Notes: generated from the sequence alone by a model not told the origin. A stretch of DNA of 64,000 nucleotides from Sphingomonas mali NBRC 15500 (GCF_001598415.1 NZ_BCYX01000006.1:109385-173384); one strand, 5' to 3'. Positions 1 through 8,746 are shown, numbered from the stretch's first letter. Numbers and translations: made by a program.

Positions 1-641
1 GGCTCACCGGGCAGCCGGACGAACCGCGCCATCGCCGCGGGCAGCATGACCAGTTCGCGAATCATTTCGCCGTCCGACGCGCGCGTCAGGTCGAAGATCA
101 CCGCCAACCCCTTGTTCGGCATGAACGGAAACGGATGCGCAGGGTCGAGCGCCTGCGGCGTCAGGATCGGGAAAATCTGTTCGCGGAAATGGTTTTCGAG
201 CCAGACTGCCTCTTCCGCCGTAACCGCCTCGTCGATCTGGCGCGAGCCGAGCACGTGGATGCCGGCCTCGGCCAGCTGGTGACGCAGATCACGCCAGACG
301 TTGCGCTGATCCTCGACCAGCGTGTCGGCTCCGGCGACGATCGCGGCGAGTTGCTCGCGCGTGGTCAGCCCATCGGGCGAGCGGCGCTCGACCTCCTGCT
401 TCTGCTGGCCCATCAGCCCGGCGACGCGGACCATGAAGAACTCGTCGAGGTTCGAGCCCGAGATCGACAGGAACCGGACGCGTTCGAGCAGCGGATGCGC
501 AGTGTTGCACGCTTCTTCGAGCACCCGCCGGTTGAACGCGAGCCACGACAGCTCGCGGTTGAAATAGCGTTCGCCGCTCTCCCCGCTTTCGAACGGATCG
601 TCGTCATTGGCGAGGCGCGCGATATGGGCAGGGCGAGTCAT
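1..641 (-). CDS. ppk: Polyphosphate kinase 1, N-terminal part (cut by window edge)
   Basis: Makes and uses long-chain inorganic polyphosphate from ATP. Only the first 213 codons are present; the catalytic histidine domains lie beyond position 1. The reading frame from the ATG at 641 carries the classic PPK1 N-terminal signature RYFNRELSWLAFNRRV at about residues 25-40, followed by FLSISGSNLDEFFMVRV and, near residue 168, PILTPQALDPAHPFPF. Its ATG overlaps the stop codon of the upstream hdaA by 4 nt (ATGA), so the two genes are probably translationally coupled within one leftward operon. Identification rests on these family motifs and is firm. The only uncertainty is the missing C-terminal two thirds. 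Confidence 0.95.
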   Translation of the reverse strand, partial: MTRPAHIARLANDDDPFESGESGERYFNRELSWLAFNRRVLEEACNTAHPLLERVRFLSISGSNLDEFFMVRVAGLMGQQKQEVERRSPDGLTTREQLAAIVAGADTLVEDQRNVWRDLRHQLAEAGIHVLGSRQIDEAVTAEEAVWLENHFREQIFPILTPQALDPAHPFPFMPNKGLAVIFDLTRASDGEMIRELVMLPAAMARFVRLPGE

Positions 642-1273
642 GTGTCCTCGTGCGTGGCTGCGGACGACCGCGAGATGATTCCCGCCTCGGCCAGTGTGGC
701 CCTTGCGAGCGGGATCGACAAGCGCTTGCGACGTTCGAGCACTTCCTGATCGAGCACGTCGACGACACGCTCCACCGCAATGAAGCTCCGTTCGAGCCGT
801 GCGATCAGCCACTGAATCAGGTCCGGCCGCGCATCGAGCCCGCGACGCAGGAACTGGCGTTCGAGCAGCGCCTGCATCAGCGCGTCGTCAGGCGGGCCGA
901 TCTCCGCAATCGGGCTGGCGGCAAGGCGCGAGCGCAGATCGGCGATGCCGACTTTCCACGTCGGTGGCGCCGCATTGGCGACGAACAATTGTGGACGGCG
1001 CGCGGCCTGGGCGTCATTCCAGGCGTGGAACAATTCCTTTTCGGGTCGGAGATCGGCGTCGTCGACGATCCTGCCGCCGCTACGGCTGGCGAATACGCGG
1101 GCGAGCAGGCTGCGCCCGGATTTGCGCGGACCGACCAGCAAGGCGGTCATCACCGGCCAGGTTCCCCAATGTTCGAGCTGATGGAAGGCGTGCGCATTGG
1201 ACGGCGTGACCAGGAACTCGTCATCGCCCGGTCCGGGCGGCCAAGCCAGCGGCAGGCCGAATTGCTGGCTCAT
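638..1273 (-). CDS. hdaA: DnaA-related replication regulator HdaA
   Basis: A 211-residue AAA+ protein related to the central part of DnaA but lacking its DNA-binding domain. Homologues (Hda/HdaA) work with the sliding clamp to stimulate ATP hydrolysis by DnaA and prevent re-initiation. Visible features: the N-terminal MSQQFGLPLAWP segment, where the QFGLPL stretch resembles the clamp-binding motif of the family; a weak Walker-A-like segment LLVGPRKSGRSLLAR at about residues 45-59; and a C-terminal helical lid. It overlaps the upstream DUF2066 gene by 4 nt and the downstream ppk by 4 nt. The purM / DUF2066 / hda arrangement is conserved across proteobacteria, which supports the call. Confidence 0.85.
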   Translation of the reverse strand: MSQQFGLPLAWPPGPGDDEFLVTPSNAHAFHQLEHWGTWPVMTALLVGPRKSGRSLLARVFASRSGGRIVDDADLRPEKELFHAWNDAQAARRPQLFVANAAPPTWKVGIADLRSRLAASPIAEIGPPDDALMQALLERQFLRRGLDARPDLIQWLIARLERSFIAVERVVDVLDQEVLERRKRLSIPLARATLAEAGIISRSSAATHEDT

Positions 1274-2538
1274 CCGGTGGGTCGGTCGTCCGACGGGACC
1301 GACGGCGGCGGCAAGGACGGCCGCCGGATCCTGAGCGTCGCGCCGCTGCGGCCGACCTGGAAGCCGCGTGCTTCAAGCGCGGAGGCCAAAGCCGCGGGAT
1401 CGCCGCTGTAATTGAGCCGCATCACCGACACGCCGCCGATCGCCATGCTGGTGGTGTTGGCGCCGCTGACGCCCGGCACACCGCGGACCGCGCCCTCGAT
1501 CGCCGAGACCGATGCGGCGCTCGGCGTATCGAACTGGACGGTAACGGCAGCGCCTCCAGCGATCGCCGTCGTCGCGTCGGCGGTCGTCGCCTCGCCCGTC
1601 GGCGTGTCGGTTGGCGTCGGGGTCGCCGTCGGGGTGGCCTGGGGCGGCGGGATATAGGCCAGGCTGGGGTCTACGCCGAGCGCGCCGTTGCGCAGGCCGT
1701 CCTGATAGATCGTGTCGATCCGCTTCACGCCGGCATCGAGCAGCGCCGGCACGCCGGCTTCGCTATCGACGCGCAGGGCGAATCGCGCCAGCAAGTCGTT
1801 GTCGGGACCATGCCGCGCCTCGAACACGCCGACGACCGGGCCGCCCGGCCATTGGCGATAGAGCGTGACCGAGGGCACCAGGACATCGGCGGCGGCATAT
1901 TGGTCGAGCACGCTGCGCCACCAACCGCGATCGCGCCGGCCCGCCTGGCCTTCATTGGCCAACAGCGAATCGGCGCCCACGCCGGTTGGGCGGACATAAT
2001 CGACCGAGCTGTCGCCGGCCCGGAACCGCTGCCAGGCGTCCGCCCAGGCTGTTTTCTGCTCGAAGGCGACCGCGCTGCCGCCGGACCATTGGACCGGGAT
2101 CAGCAACATCGGCGCGGATCGCGAAATGTCGCCGACCGCACCCATCAATCCGCCCAGCCGCGCGCGGCTGAACAGCACGCCCAGTTTGGCGATGTAGCGA
2201 TTTGGACCGATCTGCTCGTTCTGGATGACGATGCCGGTCACCATCGAATCGAGCACGCTATCCGCGGGCACACCGCCGCCGCCGCCGAATTTCGACGACA
2301 ACATCTGATAGGCCTTGCGCTGGGCAAGTCTCCACCCGGCGATCCGTGCGGATTCGGCATCGGGGCCGTCAACATCGACCTCGACATTGTCGACCTGATA
2401 GCTGCCGGACGCGTCGATCGGCTCGTTCATATCGATCTTGTCGCCGCCACCGTCTTGTGCGGCGACCATCCCGGCGGCCCCGGCAAGAGCAAGGGCCGCG
2501 GCTAAGGCGGAGGCGTGGAAGAAACGGCTGCGGCGCAT
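1270..2538 (-). CDS. Exported DUF2066-like protein with Pro/Thr linker and HMA-like C-terminal domain
   Basis: A 422-residue exported protein of uncertain function. The start at 2538 is chosen because it begins a clear signal peptide (MRRSRFFHASALAAALALAG ending near AAQ). The frame stays open upstream into the palindrome but that stretch does not look coding. Residues about 30-300 resemble the DUF2066 family, which sits between purM and hda in many proteobacteria. A low-complexity Pro/Thr linker (repeated ATPT/TPT units, about residues 302-325) then joins a C-terminal beta-alpha-beta domain of about 70 residues that resembles a heavy-metal-associated fold, although no CxxC metal site is seen. 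It is first in a leftward operon with hdaA and ppk. Family assignment is moderately sure; function is unknown. Confidence 0.75.
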   Translation of the reverse strand: MRRSRFFHASALAAALALAGAAGMVAAQDGGGDKIDMNEPIDASGSYQVDNVEVDVDGPDAESARIAGWRLAQRKAYQMLSSKFGGGGGVPADSVLDSMVTGIVIQNEQIGPNRYIAKLGVLFSRARLGGLMGAVGDISRSAPMLLIPVQWSGGSAVAFEQKTAWADAWQRFRAGDSSVDYVRPTGVGADSLLANEGQAGRRDRGWWRSVLDQYAAADVLVPSVTLYRQWPGGPVVGVFEARHGPDNDLLARFALRVDSEAGVPALLDAGVKRIDTIYQDGLRNGALGVDPSLAYIPPPQATPTATPTPTDTPTGEATTADATTAIAGGAAVTVQFDTPSAASVSAIEGAVRGVPGVSGANTTSMAIGGVSVMRLNYSGDPAALASALEARGFQVGRSGATLRIRRPSLPPPSVPSDDRPTG

Positions 2539-2590
2539 GTCGGCGCCCTTTTGGCGAAGCAGACGTGGAAATCCAAGCGTGTTGTCGTTT

Positions 2591-2859
2591 GGGCGTATAT
2601 TCACCCCTGACAACGCCCGGGACGGAGCGGATTTTGGCGTAGGGCTAGAAGCGAGGAGGGAGCGATGCATTATGCATCGTAACCGACGAGCGACGCCGCG
2701 CTGCGTCAAAATCCGCCCGCCGCTTCGCGGTTGCGCTGGGAGGCGCGCCGGCGTCGTCGCTTGCTTGCGCGTAGCTATCAGCTACGCGACTGCACTGCGT
2801 TCCTAGCCAGCACGCCTCCCAGCGCAATCCAGGGCGTTGTCAGGGGTGAATATACGCCC
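2591..2859. repeat. Nested palindromic element between divergent genes
   Basis: A 28-bp perfect inverted repeat (2591-2618 against 2832-2859) encloses 213 bp. Inside it are further inverted pairs: 2629-2640 against 2704-2715 (one mismatch), 2729-2746 against 2810-2827 (one mismatch), and two compact hairpins at about 2663-2678 and 2769-2788. The element fills the gap between the divergent DUF2066 gene and purM and ends 13 bp before the purM ATG. It has no protein-coding potential that I trust. No target-site duplication is obvious. It looks like a MITE or a large cruciform-forming intergenic element. Confidence 0.8.
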
Positions 2860-2872
2860 TAGTCGCGTGCAC

Positions 2873-3967
2873 ATGAGCGAGAATGAGCCCTACACTTACG
2901 CCCAGGCAGGCGTGTCCATCGAGGCCGGAAACGCGCTGGTCCGTGCAATAGGGCCCTTGGCCAAGGCGACGCGCCGGCCGGGTGCCGATGCCGATCTCGG
3001 CGGATTTGGCGGGTTCTTCGACCTCCGGGCCGCCGGGTTCAAGGATCCGCTCCTCGTCGCTGCAAATGACGGGGTCGGCACCAAGCTGAAACTGGCGATC
3101 GACAGCGGACACCATGACGGCGTCGGCATCGATCTGGTCGCGATGTGCGCCAACGACTTGATCGTGCAGGGCGCCGAGCCGCTGTTCTTCCTCGATTATT
3201 ATGCGACCGGAAAGCTCGACAACGCGATTGCCGAGCGCGTGGTGGCGGGCATTGCCGAAGGCTGCCGCATCGCCGGCTGCGCGCTGATCGGCGGTGAGAC
3301 CGCTGAAATGCCCGGCATGTACGCCGAGGGCGATTACGACCTCGCCGGCTTCTGCGTCGGCGCGGTCGAGCGCGACCGCGTGCTGACCGGGAAGGATATT
3401 GCGTCCGGGGACGTGATCCTCGGGCTCGCTTCGTCGGGTGTGCATTCCAACGGCTATTCACTGGTCAGGCGACTGGCGGCCGACCGGGGCTGGAAGCTGG
3501 ACCGCCCCGCTCTGTTCGATGCCAATACGCTGCTGATCGACGCTCTAATGGCGCCCACGCGAATCTATGTGAAGAGCCTGCTGCCGCTTATTGCCGAAGG
3601 CCGGATCAAGGGATTGGCGCATATCACCGGGGGCGGCCTGCTCGAAAATATCCCGCGCGTGCTGCCCGATGGCGTGCATGCCCGGATCGATGCCGATGGC
3701 TGGGAACAGCCGCGGCTGATGGCATTCCTGCAGGCGCAAGGCGCGATCGAACCAGAGGAAATGGCGCGCACCTTCAACTGCGGAGTCGGCATGGCGGTCG
3801 TGGTTGCTGCTGGCGAGGCCGAAGCCGTGGCGACCGACCTGACGGCGGCGGGCGAGACCGCGCTGACGATCGGAACGATCGAGGCCGGCCAGCGCGGTTG
3901 CACCGTGACCGGCTCGGCCGGCACCTGGAGCGCCCGCACCAATTGGACGGCGACACATAACGCCTGA
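2873..3967 (+). CDS. purM: Phosphoribosylformylglycinamidine cyclo-ligase (AIR synthetase)
   Basis: Catalyses the ATP-dependent ring closure of FGAM to AIR, step five of purine biosynthesis. The 364-residue protein begins [20 protein letters not shown], and the family hallmarks follow: [11 protein letters not shown] near residue 64, the [11 protein letters not shown] stretch, [11 protein letters not shown] near residue 143, [13 protein letters not shown] near residue 193 and [13 protein letters not shown] near residue 257. The ATG at 2873 is preferred over upstream TTG/GTG codons, which lie inside the palindrome. No good Shine-Dalgarno sequence is seen, so initiation may be weak or use a short leader. 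purN follows after a REP-like spacer. Confidence 0.97.
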   Translation: MSENEPYTYAQAGVSIEAGNALVRAIGPLAKATRRPGADADLGGFGGFFDLRAAGFKDPLLVAANDGVGTKLKLAIDSGHHDGVGIDLVAMCANDLIVQGAEPLFFLDYYATGKLDNAIAERVVAGIAEGCRIAGCALIGGETAEMPGMYAEGDYDLAGFCVGAVERDRVLTGKDIASGDVILGLASSGVHSNGYSLVRRLAADRGWKLDRPALFDANTLLIDALMAPTRIYVKSLLPLIAEGRIKGLAHITGGGLLENIPRVLPDGVHARIDADGWEQPRLMAFLQAQGAIEPEEMARTFNCGVGMAVVVAAGEAEAVATDLTAAGETALTIGTIEAGQRGCTVTGSAGTWSARTNWTATHNA

Positions 3968-3974
3968 ACCTCTT

Positions 3975-4091
3975 CTCCCCTCCCGCTTGCGGGAGGGGTC
4001 GGGGGAGGGTCTGTTGGACTTTTTCGATCGGCTGAACGAGTTGCCTGTGATGGACACGCCCTCCCCTAACCCCTCCCGTAAACGGGAGGGG
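3975..4091. repeat. REP-like inverted pair (C-rich hairpin family, copy 1)
   Basis: Two head-to-head units, each a small CCCCTCCCGC-type hairpin followed by a G-rich arm: left unit 3975-4012 and right unit 4056-4091, the right being the reverse complement of the left with a few changes (TTGC loop replaced by TAAA). Related pairs occur at 7193-7283 and, with a longer arm, at 14480-14623 and 49855-50005. The outer G-run of this copy abuts the purN start. Confidence 0.85.
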
Positions 4092-4096
4092 AATCA

Positions 4097-4651
4097 ATGA
4101 AAAAAGTCGGCATTCTAATCTCCGGCCGAGGCTCGAACATGATGTCGATCGTCGAGCATGCGGGCGATGCTTATGAAGTCGTGGTGGTCGCATCGGACAA
4201 GCCCGAAGCGCCGGGCCTTATCTGGGCACGCGAACATGGCATCCCGACCTTCGCGCTGTCGCCCAAGGGTATCGGCAAGCTTGCCTATGAAGCGGCGATT
4301 TCCGCGGCGCTCCGCGAGGCGGGCGCCGAGATCGTCGCGCTCGCCGGCTATATGCGGCTGCTGTCGGACGAGTTCGTCGCCGAATGGCGCGGACGCATCA
4401 TCAACATCCATCCATCGCTGCTGCCCAAATATAAGGGCCTCGACACGCATGCGCGCGCCATCGCGGCAGGCGACGAAGAAGCGGGATGCTCGGTGCATAT
4501 CGTGACCGAGGAACTCGACGCCGGCGACGTGCTGGGACAAGCGCGCGTGCCGATCCTGCCCGATGACGATGCCGACACGCTGGCCGAACGCGTCCTGGCG
4601 GAAGAGCATCGCCTTTATCCGCAGGTTCTGGCAGATTTCGCCGCGCGATGA
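4097..4651 (+). CDS. purN: Phosphoribosylglycinamide formyltransferase
   Basis: Transfers a formyl group from 10-formyl-tetrahydrofolate to GAR in purine synthesis. The 184-residue protein has the N-terminal phosphate-binding loop ISGRGSNM (residues 8-15), the folate-site region LAGYMRLL, the catalytic N-x-H triad element INIHPSLLPKYKG near residues 103-115 (Asn and His), and the conserved acidic residue in ELDAGDVLGQ. The ATG at 4097 has a GGGAGGGG Shine-Dalgarno provided by the end of the upstream palindromic repeat. Folate one-carbon supply comes from fhs elsewhere in this window. It overlaps the next gene by 4 nt. Confidence 0.97.
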   Translation: MKKVGILISGRGSNMMSIVEHAGDAYEVVVVASDKPEAPGLIWAREHGIPTFALSPKGIGKLAYEAAISAALREAGAEIVALAGYMRLLSDEFVAEWRGRIINIHPSLLPKYKGLDTHARAIAAGDEEAGCSVHIVTEELDAGDVLGQARVPILPDDDADTLAERVLAEEHRLYPQVLADFAAR

Positions 4652-5025
4652 GTCCCGATCCCGACGTCGACCTGAAGCGGATCCGCGCGATCTGCATGAC
4701 TTTCCCAGAAGCAGCCGAAAAGCTGTCGCACGGATCGCCGGCCTTTTTTATCGAGAAGGGCAAGGTCTACGCCTATTTCTGGCACAACCATCACGGCGAC
4801 GGGCACACCGCCGTCCTGGTCAAGACCAGCGGGCGCGAGGAACAGGCGATGCTCGTCGAGATGGACCCCGATTTCTATCACGTACCGCCCTATCTCGGTC
4901 CGTCGGGCTGGGTCGGGATGGAATTGAACGGCGACGCAACCGATTGGCAACGCGTCGAGGACAGGATCGCGATGAGCTGGGAAATGGTCGCTCCGCGCCG
5001 GTTGCTGGAGGCCGGTGGACGATGA
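4648..5025 (+). CDS. MmcQ/YjbR-like protein
   Basis: A 125-residue protein with the size and layout of the MmcQ/YjbR family (a CyaY-like fold, sometimes called DNA-binding). Visible features are the opening helix with FPEAAEKLSHG, the FFIEKGKVYAYF strand pair, and GPSGWVGMELNGDATDW in the second half. The start codon overlaps the purN stop (ATGA) and its own stop overlaps the next start, so it is co-translated with purN. The molecular role of the family is not established, and I make no functional claim beyond family membership. Confidence 0.8.
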   Translation: MSPDPDVDLKRIRAICMTFPEAAEKLSHGSPAFFIEKGKVYAYFWHNHHGDGHTAVLVKTSGREEQAMLVEMDPDFYHVPPYLGPSGWVGMELNGDATDWQRVEDRIAMSWEMVAPRRLLEAGGR

Positions 5026-5663
5026 GTGAGTCCGACATGAGCGACCAGCCTTCCCCGCCCACGCCCGCGCCCTCCCAAGTCGAGACTCCGGCCGAACGCG
5101 CCGAAAAGGCCGCGATCCGGCGACGCTGGATTTCGCTGGCCGAATGGGTGGGCATCGCCGCCTTGCTGGTATCGGCGGGCGGCTTGTGGATGAGCTGGTC
5201 CGATCGCAAGGCCGATGAAGCCGAACGTGCGACCGAGAGCAACGAGAAGTCGCTCGTCGCCTTCACTGCGTCGCGCAGCGGCAACACCGTGCTGACGCTC
5301 AACGACCCTGATCACCGCATCCAGGAGATCGATGTCGCTTTCCCGCCAGCCTTGGGCGCCGATGCGCAGACCGGACTATCCAATCCGCAGATCGATGCAC
5401 GATGGTTCGAACGCCCGTTGCTCAAGGTCACCGACAAGGGCGCGGACGATCGTCAGGGCCGCCTGCCCGTGTTGATCACCGCGACCTGGTGGGATGGCGA
5501 TACCAAAAAGACGGACCGGGCGATCTATCAGGTACGATGGAAGACGTCCGGACGGCTGTTTGGCGGACGGAAGCTCGAACTCGAAGGCGCCAGCCTGGCG
5601 GAACGCGGCGGGAGCCCGGCACGGCTCGATTCCCTATGGGCGAGGGAAAAACCGGCGGAATAG
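5022..5663 (+). CDS. Single-pass membrane protein, unknown function
   Basis: A 213-residue protein I do not recognise. It has a charged, proline-rich N-terminus (about 35 residues), one hydrophobic segment (ISLAEWVGIAALLVSAGGLW, about residues 44-63) and a soluble C-terminal domain of mixed strands (about residues 70-213) predicted to lie outside the membrane. The start at 5022 is the first ATG and overlaps the stop of the YjbR-like gene by 4 nt; a second ATG lies at 5037. Gene order suggests co-transcription with purN, but nothing in the sequence links it to purine synthesis. Confidence 0.7.
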   Translation: MSESDMSDQPSPPTPAPSQVETPAERAEKAAIRRRWISLAEWVGIAALLVSAGGLWMSWSDRKADEAERATESNEKSLVAFTASRSGNTVLTLNDPDHRIQEIDVAFPPALGADAQTGLSNPQIDARWFERPLLKVTDKGADDRQGRLPVLITATWWDGDTKKTDRAIYQVRWKTSGRLFGGRKLELEGASLAERGGSPARLDSLWAREKPAE

Positions 5664-5696
5664 TGACCGCCGACACCCCGATCCGGCATCACCAAA

Positions 5697-6230
5697 TCAT
5701 AGCTGCAGCGCGTAGATCATATCGTCGCACGACGTAGCGCCGACCTGATATTGCCGTTCACTGACTTTCTCGAAACCCTGCTTCTCGTAGAATGCGCGGG
5801 CGCGCTCGTTGCCCGCATAGACGCCGAGCAACACGCGCTGGCGGCCCAACGCACGAGCATCAAGCAACGCCTGCGCCATCAGCGCAGTGCCGAGCCCGGT
5901 GCCGTGCGTACGCGACAGCGTATAGATCCGGCGAAGCTCGATATCGTCGGGATGAATATTGATCGCAGGCAAATCAGGCGTGGTCAGCACCGAATAACCG
6001 ATCGGAGCGCCGCCACTGGCGATCTCGGCGACGACGACGCGGCTATCCGCGGCCTCGGCCCAATCGCGAAACGCGTCCTGGTGATTGGCCTTCGCGCAAT
6101 GTGCGACGATGTCGGGCCCCTCGAGGAGCCCGGCAAACGTCTCCAGGAAGCAGGCCGAGGCGACGAGCGACAGCGCCGCGGCGTCCGCCGCGGTCGCTCG
6201 CTTCAGTCGCCAGCCGGTGTCAGCCGACAA
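5697..6230 (-). CDS. GNAT-family N-acetyltransferase
   Basis: A 177-residue acetyl-CoA-dependent acetyltransferase of unknown substrate. The GNAT core is clear: the strand [20 protein letters not shown] carries the acetyl-CoA pyrophosphate-binding R/Q-x-x-G-x-G/A pattern, followed by [21 protein letters not shown], typical of motif B. The frame is open upstream to 6293 but that part is antisense-free overlap with ndk and does not look like GNAT sequence. The TTG at 6230, which gives [13 protein letters not shown], is the most sensible start and overlaps the ndk stop by 11 nt. An ATG at 6272 is the alternative. Probably coupled to ndk. Confidence 0.85.
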   Translation of the reverse strand: MSADTGWRLKRATAADAAALSLVASACFLETFAGLLEGPDIVAHCAKANHQDAFRDWAEAADSRVVVAEIASGGAPIGYSVLTTPDLPAINIHPDDIELRRIYTLSRTHGTGLGTALMAQALLDARALGRQRVLLGVYAGNERARAFYEKQGFEKVSERQYQVGATSCDDMIYALQL

Positions 6231-6642
6231 TTTCTTCGGGGGTGAAGAAGAACGCGATCTCGATCGCGGCATTCTCGTCCGAATCCGATCCATGAACCGT
6301 GTTGGCCTCGATCGATTCGGCCAGTTCCTTGCGGATCGTGCCCGGCGCGGCGTTCTCAGGATTGGTCGCGCCCATGATGTCGCGGTTGCGCTGCACGGCG
6401 TTCTCGCCTTCGAGCACCTGAACGACCACCGGACCCGAGATCATGAAATCTACCAGATCGCCGAAGAACGGACGCTCCTTGTGGACCGCATAGAAGCCTT
6501 CGGCCTGCTCGCGGGTCATGTGGATGCGCTTCGATGCGACGACGCGGAGACCCGCTTCCTCCAGCATCTTCGTGACCGCACCGGTGATGTTGCGGCGGGT
6601 GGCATCGGGCTTGATGATCGAAAACGTGCGGTTGGCGGCCAT
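6220..6642 (-). CDS. ndk: Nucleoside diphosphate kinase
   Basis: Balances NTP/dNTP pools by phosphate transfer through a histidine intermediate. The 140-residue length is standard. [14 protein letters not shown] opens the protein, and the active-site signature is [12 protein letters not shown] near residue 116 with the phosphorylated His. The [18 protein letters not shown] region (substrate loop) and the [20 protein letters not shown] segment are also typical. The gene is expressed leftward, ahead of the GNAT gene that it overlaps. Confidence 0.97.
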   Translation of the reverse strand: MAANRTFSIIKPDATRRNITGAVTKMLEEAGLRVVASKRIHMTREQAEGFYAVHKERPFFGDLVDFMISGPVVVQVLEGENAVQRNRDIMGATNPENAAPGTIRKELAESIEANTVHGSDSDENAAIEIAFFFTPEEIVG

Positions 6643-6744
6643 GGCGGTCGCTCGCTCCTCTATTGCTGGGGCTGTGGAAAACTGGCGGCTCCCTAGGCGG
6701 GGAGCGCCCGGGATGCAACCCGCGCGTTCGAACTGGAGTCGAGC

Positions 6745-7185
6745 TCAGGCCGCTTTCGACCAGCGCCCATTGTCATCCTGTTTCCAGTAATTGCGCTCGA
6801 CGCCATCCCGTGTGCCAAGCGATTTCCACGCCTCGCGCGCTTCCACGATGCGCTCGCCGTCGAAGAAGTGAAACGCACGGTCGAAATCGAGCGCTTCGTC
6901 GCGCCATCGCCCGTCGATCAGCGCGATGTTGCGCGCCGCATTGGCGGGAACGGGCGCCTCGCTGATCAATACCGGCTGACCGGCGTCGTTCTCGCTCCCC
7001 GCCTGGCCGTGCGGCAGGAAGCTGTCGGGCGCGAACGTCCACAGCAGGCGGTCGATCGCCGTCCGCTGCGCTGCGTCGTCACTGACCACGAGCAACCGCC
7101 CCCCGCTTGCTACTACGCGTTGCGCGATGCTGGGCAAGGCGCGGTCGAGCGGGGTGACGGTGAGGTGGTAGAAATCGACTTGCAA
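6745..7185 (-). CDS. holC: DNA polymerase III subunit chi
   Basis: Clamp-loader accessory subunit linking the polymerase to SSB. The 146-residue protein begins (T/L)QVDFYHLTVTPLDRALPSIA, the usual chi N-terminus, then has GGRLLVVSDDAAQRTAIDRLLW and SFLPHG. The TTG at 7185 is chosen because it gives this family start and is preceded by GGGAGCG at a sensible distance; the frame further upstream is repeat sequence. The gene lies just downstream of pepA, the usual neighbour in proteobacteria, separated by a REP-like pair. Confidence 0.88.
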   Translation of the reverse strand: MQVDFYHLTVTPLDRALPSIAQRVVASGGRLLVVSDDAAQRTAIDRLLWTFAPDSFLPHGQAGSENDAGQPVLISEAPVPANAARNIALIDGRWRDEALDFDRAFHFFDGERIVEAREAWKSLGTRDGVERNYWKQDDNGRWSKAA

Positions 7186-7192
7186 AGAAACG

Positions 7193-7283
7193 CTCCCCTC
7201 CCGCTCGCGGAAGGGGCTGGGGGAGGGCCTGTCACCCATTTCCCAACACGCCCTCCCCTAACCCCTCCCGCAAGCGGGAGGGG
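7193..7283. repeat. REP-like inverted pair (C-rich hairpin family, copy 2)
   Basis: Left unit 7193-7232 and right unit 7246-7283 are inverted copies of the same hairpin-plus-G-rich-arm unit seen at 3975-4091. The pair lies between pepA and holC, with its left edge 8 nt from the holC TTG start and its right edge 6 nt from the pepA stop. Confidence 0.85.
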
Positions 7284-7288
7284 AAATA

Positions 7289-8746
7289 TTACTTCTCGTA
7301 ATTGTCGGCGACGAAGCGGTCGAGCAAGCGCACGCCATAGCCGGTCGCACCCTTATCGTAGGTATTCCCCGCTTTGTCGGCCCAGACCATGCCGGCAATG
7401 TCGAGATGCGCCCATTTGACGCCGTTCTCGACGAAGCGGCCGATGAACTGCGCGGCGGTGATCGATCCGGCGCCGCGCGGGCCGACATTCTTCATGTCCG
7501 CGATCGGCGAATCGATCAGCTTGTTGTACGCGTCGCTCATCGGGAAGCGCCACAACAGGTCGCCCGAGGCACGGCCAGCGGCAAGCAGTTGCTCGGCGAG
7601 CACATCGTCATTGGCAAAGACGCCGCCATGTTCGTTGCCCAGGCTGATGATCATCGCCCCGGTCAAGGTGGCGAGATCGACGATCGCCTTGGGATGATGC
7701 TTGCGCTGCACCCAGGTGACGCAATCGCACAGCACCAACCGTCCTTCGGCGTCGGTGTTGAGCACTTCGATCGTCTGTCCGGACATCGAGGTCAGGATGT
7801 CGCCGGGCCGGATCGCGTTGCCGTCGGGCATGTTCTCGACCAGCCCGCACACACCGATAACGTTGGCCTTGGCCTTGCGCGTCGCCAGCGCCTTCATCGC
7901 GCCGACGACCGCGCCCGCACCGCCCATGTCCCACTTCATGTCTTCCATGCCGGGTCCGGGCTTGAGCGAGATGCCGCCGGTGTCGAAGGTCACGCCCTTG
8001 CCGACCAGCGCGAGATCGGGATCGCCCGCGCCCTTGCCGCTCCATTTGAGTGCCAGCAGGCGCCCTTCCCTGGCCGACCCTTGCGCGACTCCCAGGAGCG
8101 CGCCCATGCCGAGCTCGGCCATTTGGTAGGGGCCAAGCACGGTGACCTCGAGGCCCAGCCCCTCGACGCTTGCCAGTACGCGCTCGACGAAGGTTTCCGG
8201 ATAGACGACGTTGGGCGGCTCGGCGACCAAGCTGCGCGTCAAATCGAGGCCGCCGGTTACGGCGAAAGCATGGTCCCACGCCGCCTTGGCGCCATCGGGG
8301 GCGCCGACGATCGTCGCCTCGGCGAAGGTCGGCTTCTGCTTTTCGGGCAGCTTGGTGCGATAGGTATCGATCCGCCAGGCGCGTTGCGCGAGGGCGCCGG
8401 CGAACCGTCCGACCGCGGCCGGGCTCGGCGCGACCGCACCGAGATCGATCGCCGCGCTGATTGCATTGGTCAGCAACCGCGCGGTGACGGCGCCGCCCGC
8501 GCGCTCCCAATCCATCTCGTTGCCGTCGCCGATCCCGAGCAACAGGATACGGCTCACCGCGCCAGCACCACCGACAAACGCTTCGGCAATCGCTCCCGCT
8601 TCGCCTTCGAAGCGCGCAGCCGCGGCCGCGGCGGCCAGTATTTCTTGACCGGCACGACCGCCAATCGCTGTGTCGATCCCGTTCTTTTGCACGGGAATAA
8701 CCAGTGCATCAGCGACAGGCAGCGTGGCAGCGAACTCGATCTTCAT
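7289..8746 (-). CDS. pepA: Leucyl aminopeptidase (M17)
   Basis: A 485-residue cytoplasmic di-metal aminopeptidase that removes N-terminal residues from peptides. The M17 signature NTDAEGRL is present near residue 330, and LVGKGVTFDTGGISLKPG carries metal-binding Lys and Asp residues. WDMGGAGAVVGAM and GAMIISLGNEHGGVF are also typical. The ATG at 8746 (MKIEFAATLP) is chosen over one five codons upstream because it matches the usual family start. It is divergent from lptD with a 165-bp shared upstream region, and holC lies downstream on the same strand. Confidence 0.96.
   Translation of the reverse strand: MKIEFAATLPVADALVIPVQKNGIDTAIGGRAGQEILAAAAAAARFEGEAGAIAEAFVGGAGAVSRILLLGIGDGNEMDWERAGGAVTARLLTNAISAAIDLGAVAPSPAAVGRFAGALAQRAWRIDTYRTKLPEKQKPTFAEATIVGAPDGAKAAWDHAFAVTGGLDLTRSLVAEPPNVVYPETFVERVLASVEGLGLEVTVLGPYQMAELGMGALLGVAQGSAREGRLLALKWSGKGAGDPDLALVGKGVTFDTGGISLKPGPGMEDMKWDMGGAGAVVGAMKALATRKAKANVIGVCGLVENMPDGNAIRPGDILTSMSGQTIEVLNTDAEGRLVLCDCVTWVQRKHHPKAIVDLATLTGAMIISLGNEHGGVFANDDVLAEQLLAAGRASGDLLWRFPMSDAYNKLIDSPIADMKNVGPRGAGSITAAQFIGRFVENGVKWAHLDIAGMVWADKAGNTYDKGATGYGVRLLDRFVADNYEK

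Noticed and set aside
1560..1640. Apparent simple repeat of GTCGGNGT units
   Set aside because: It encodes the Pro/Thr linker of the DUF2066 protein, so it is coding low complexity rather than a separate repeat array.
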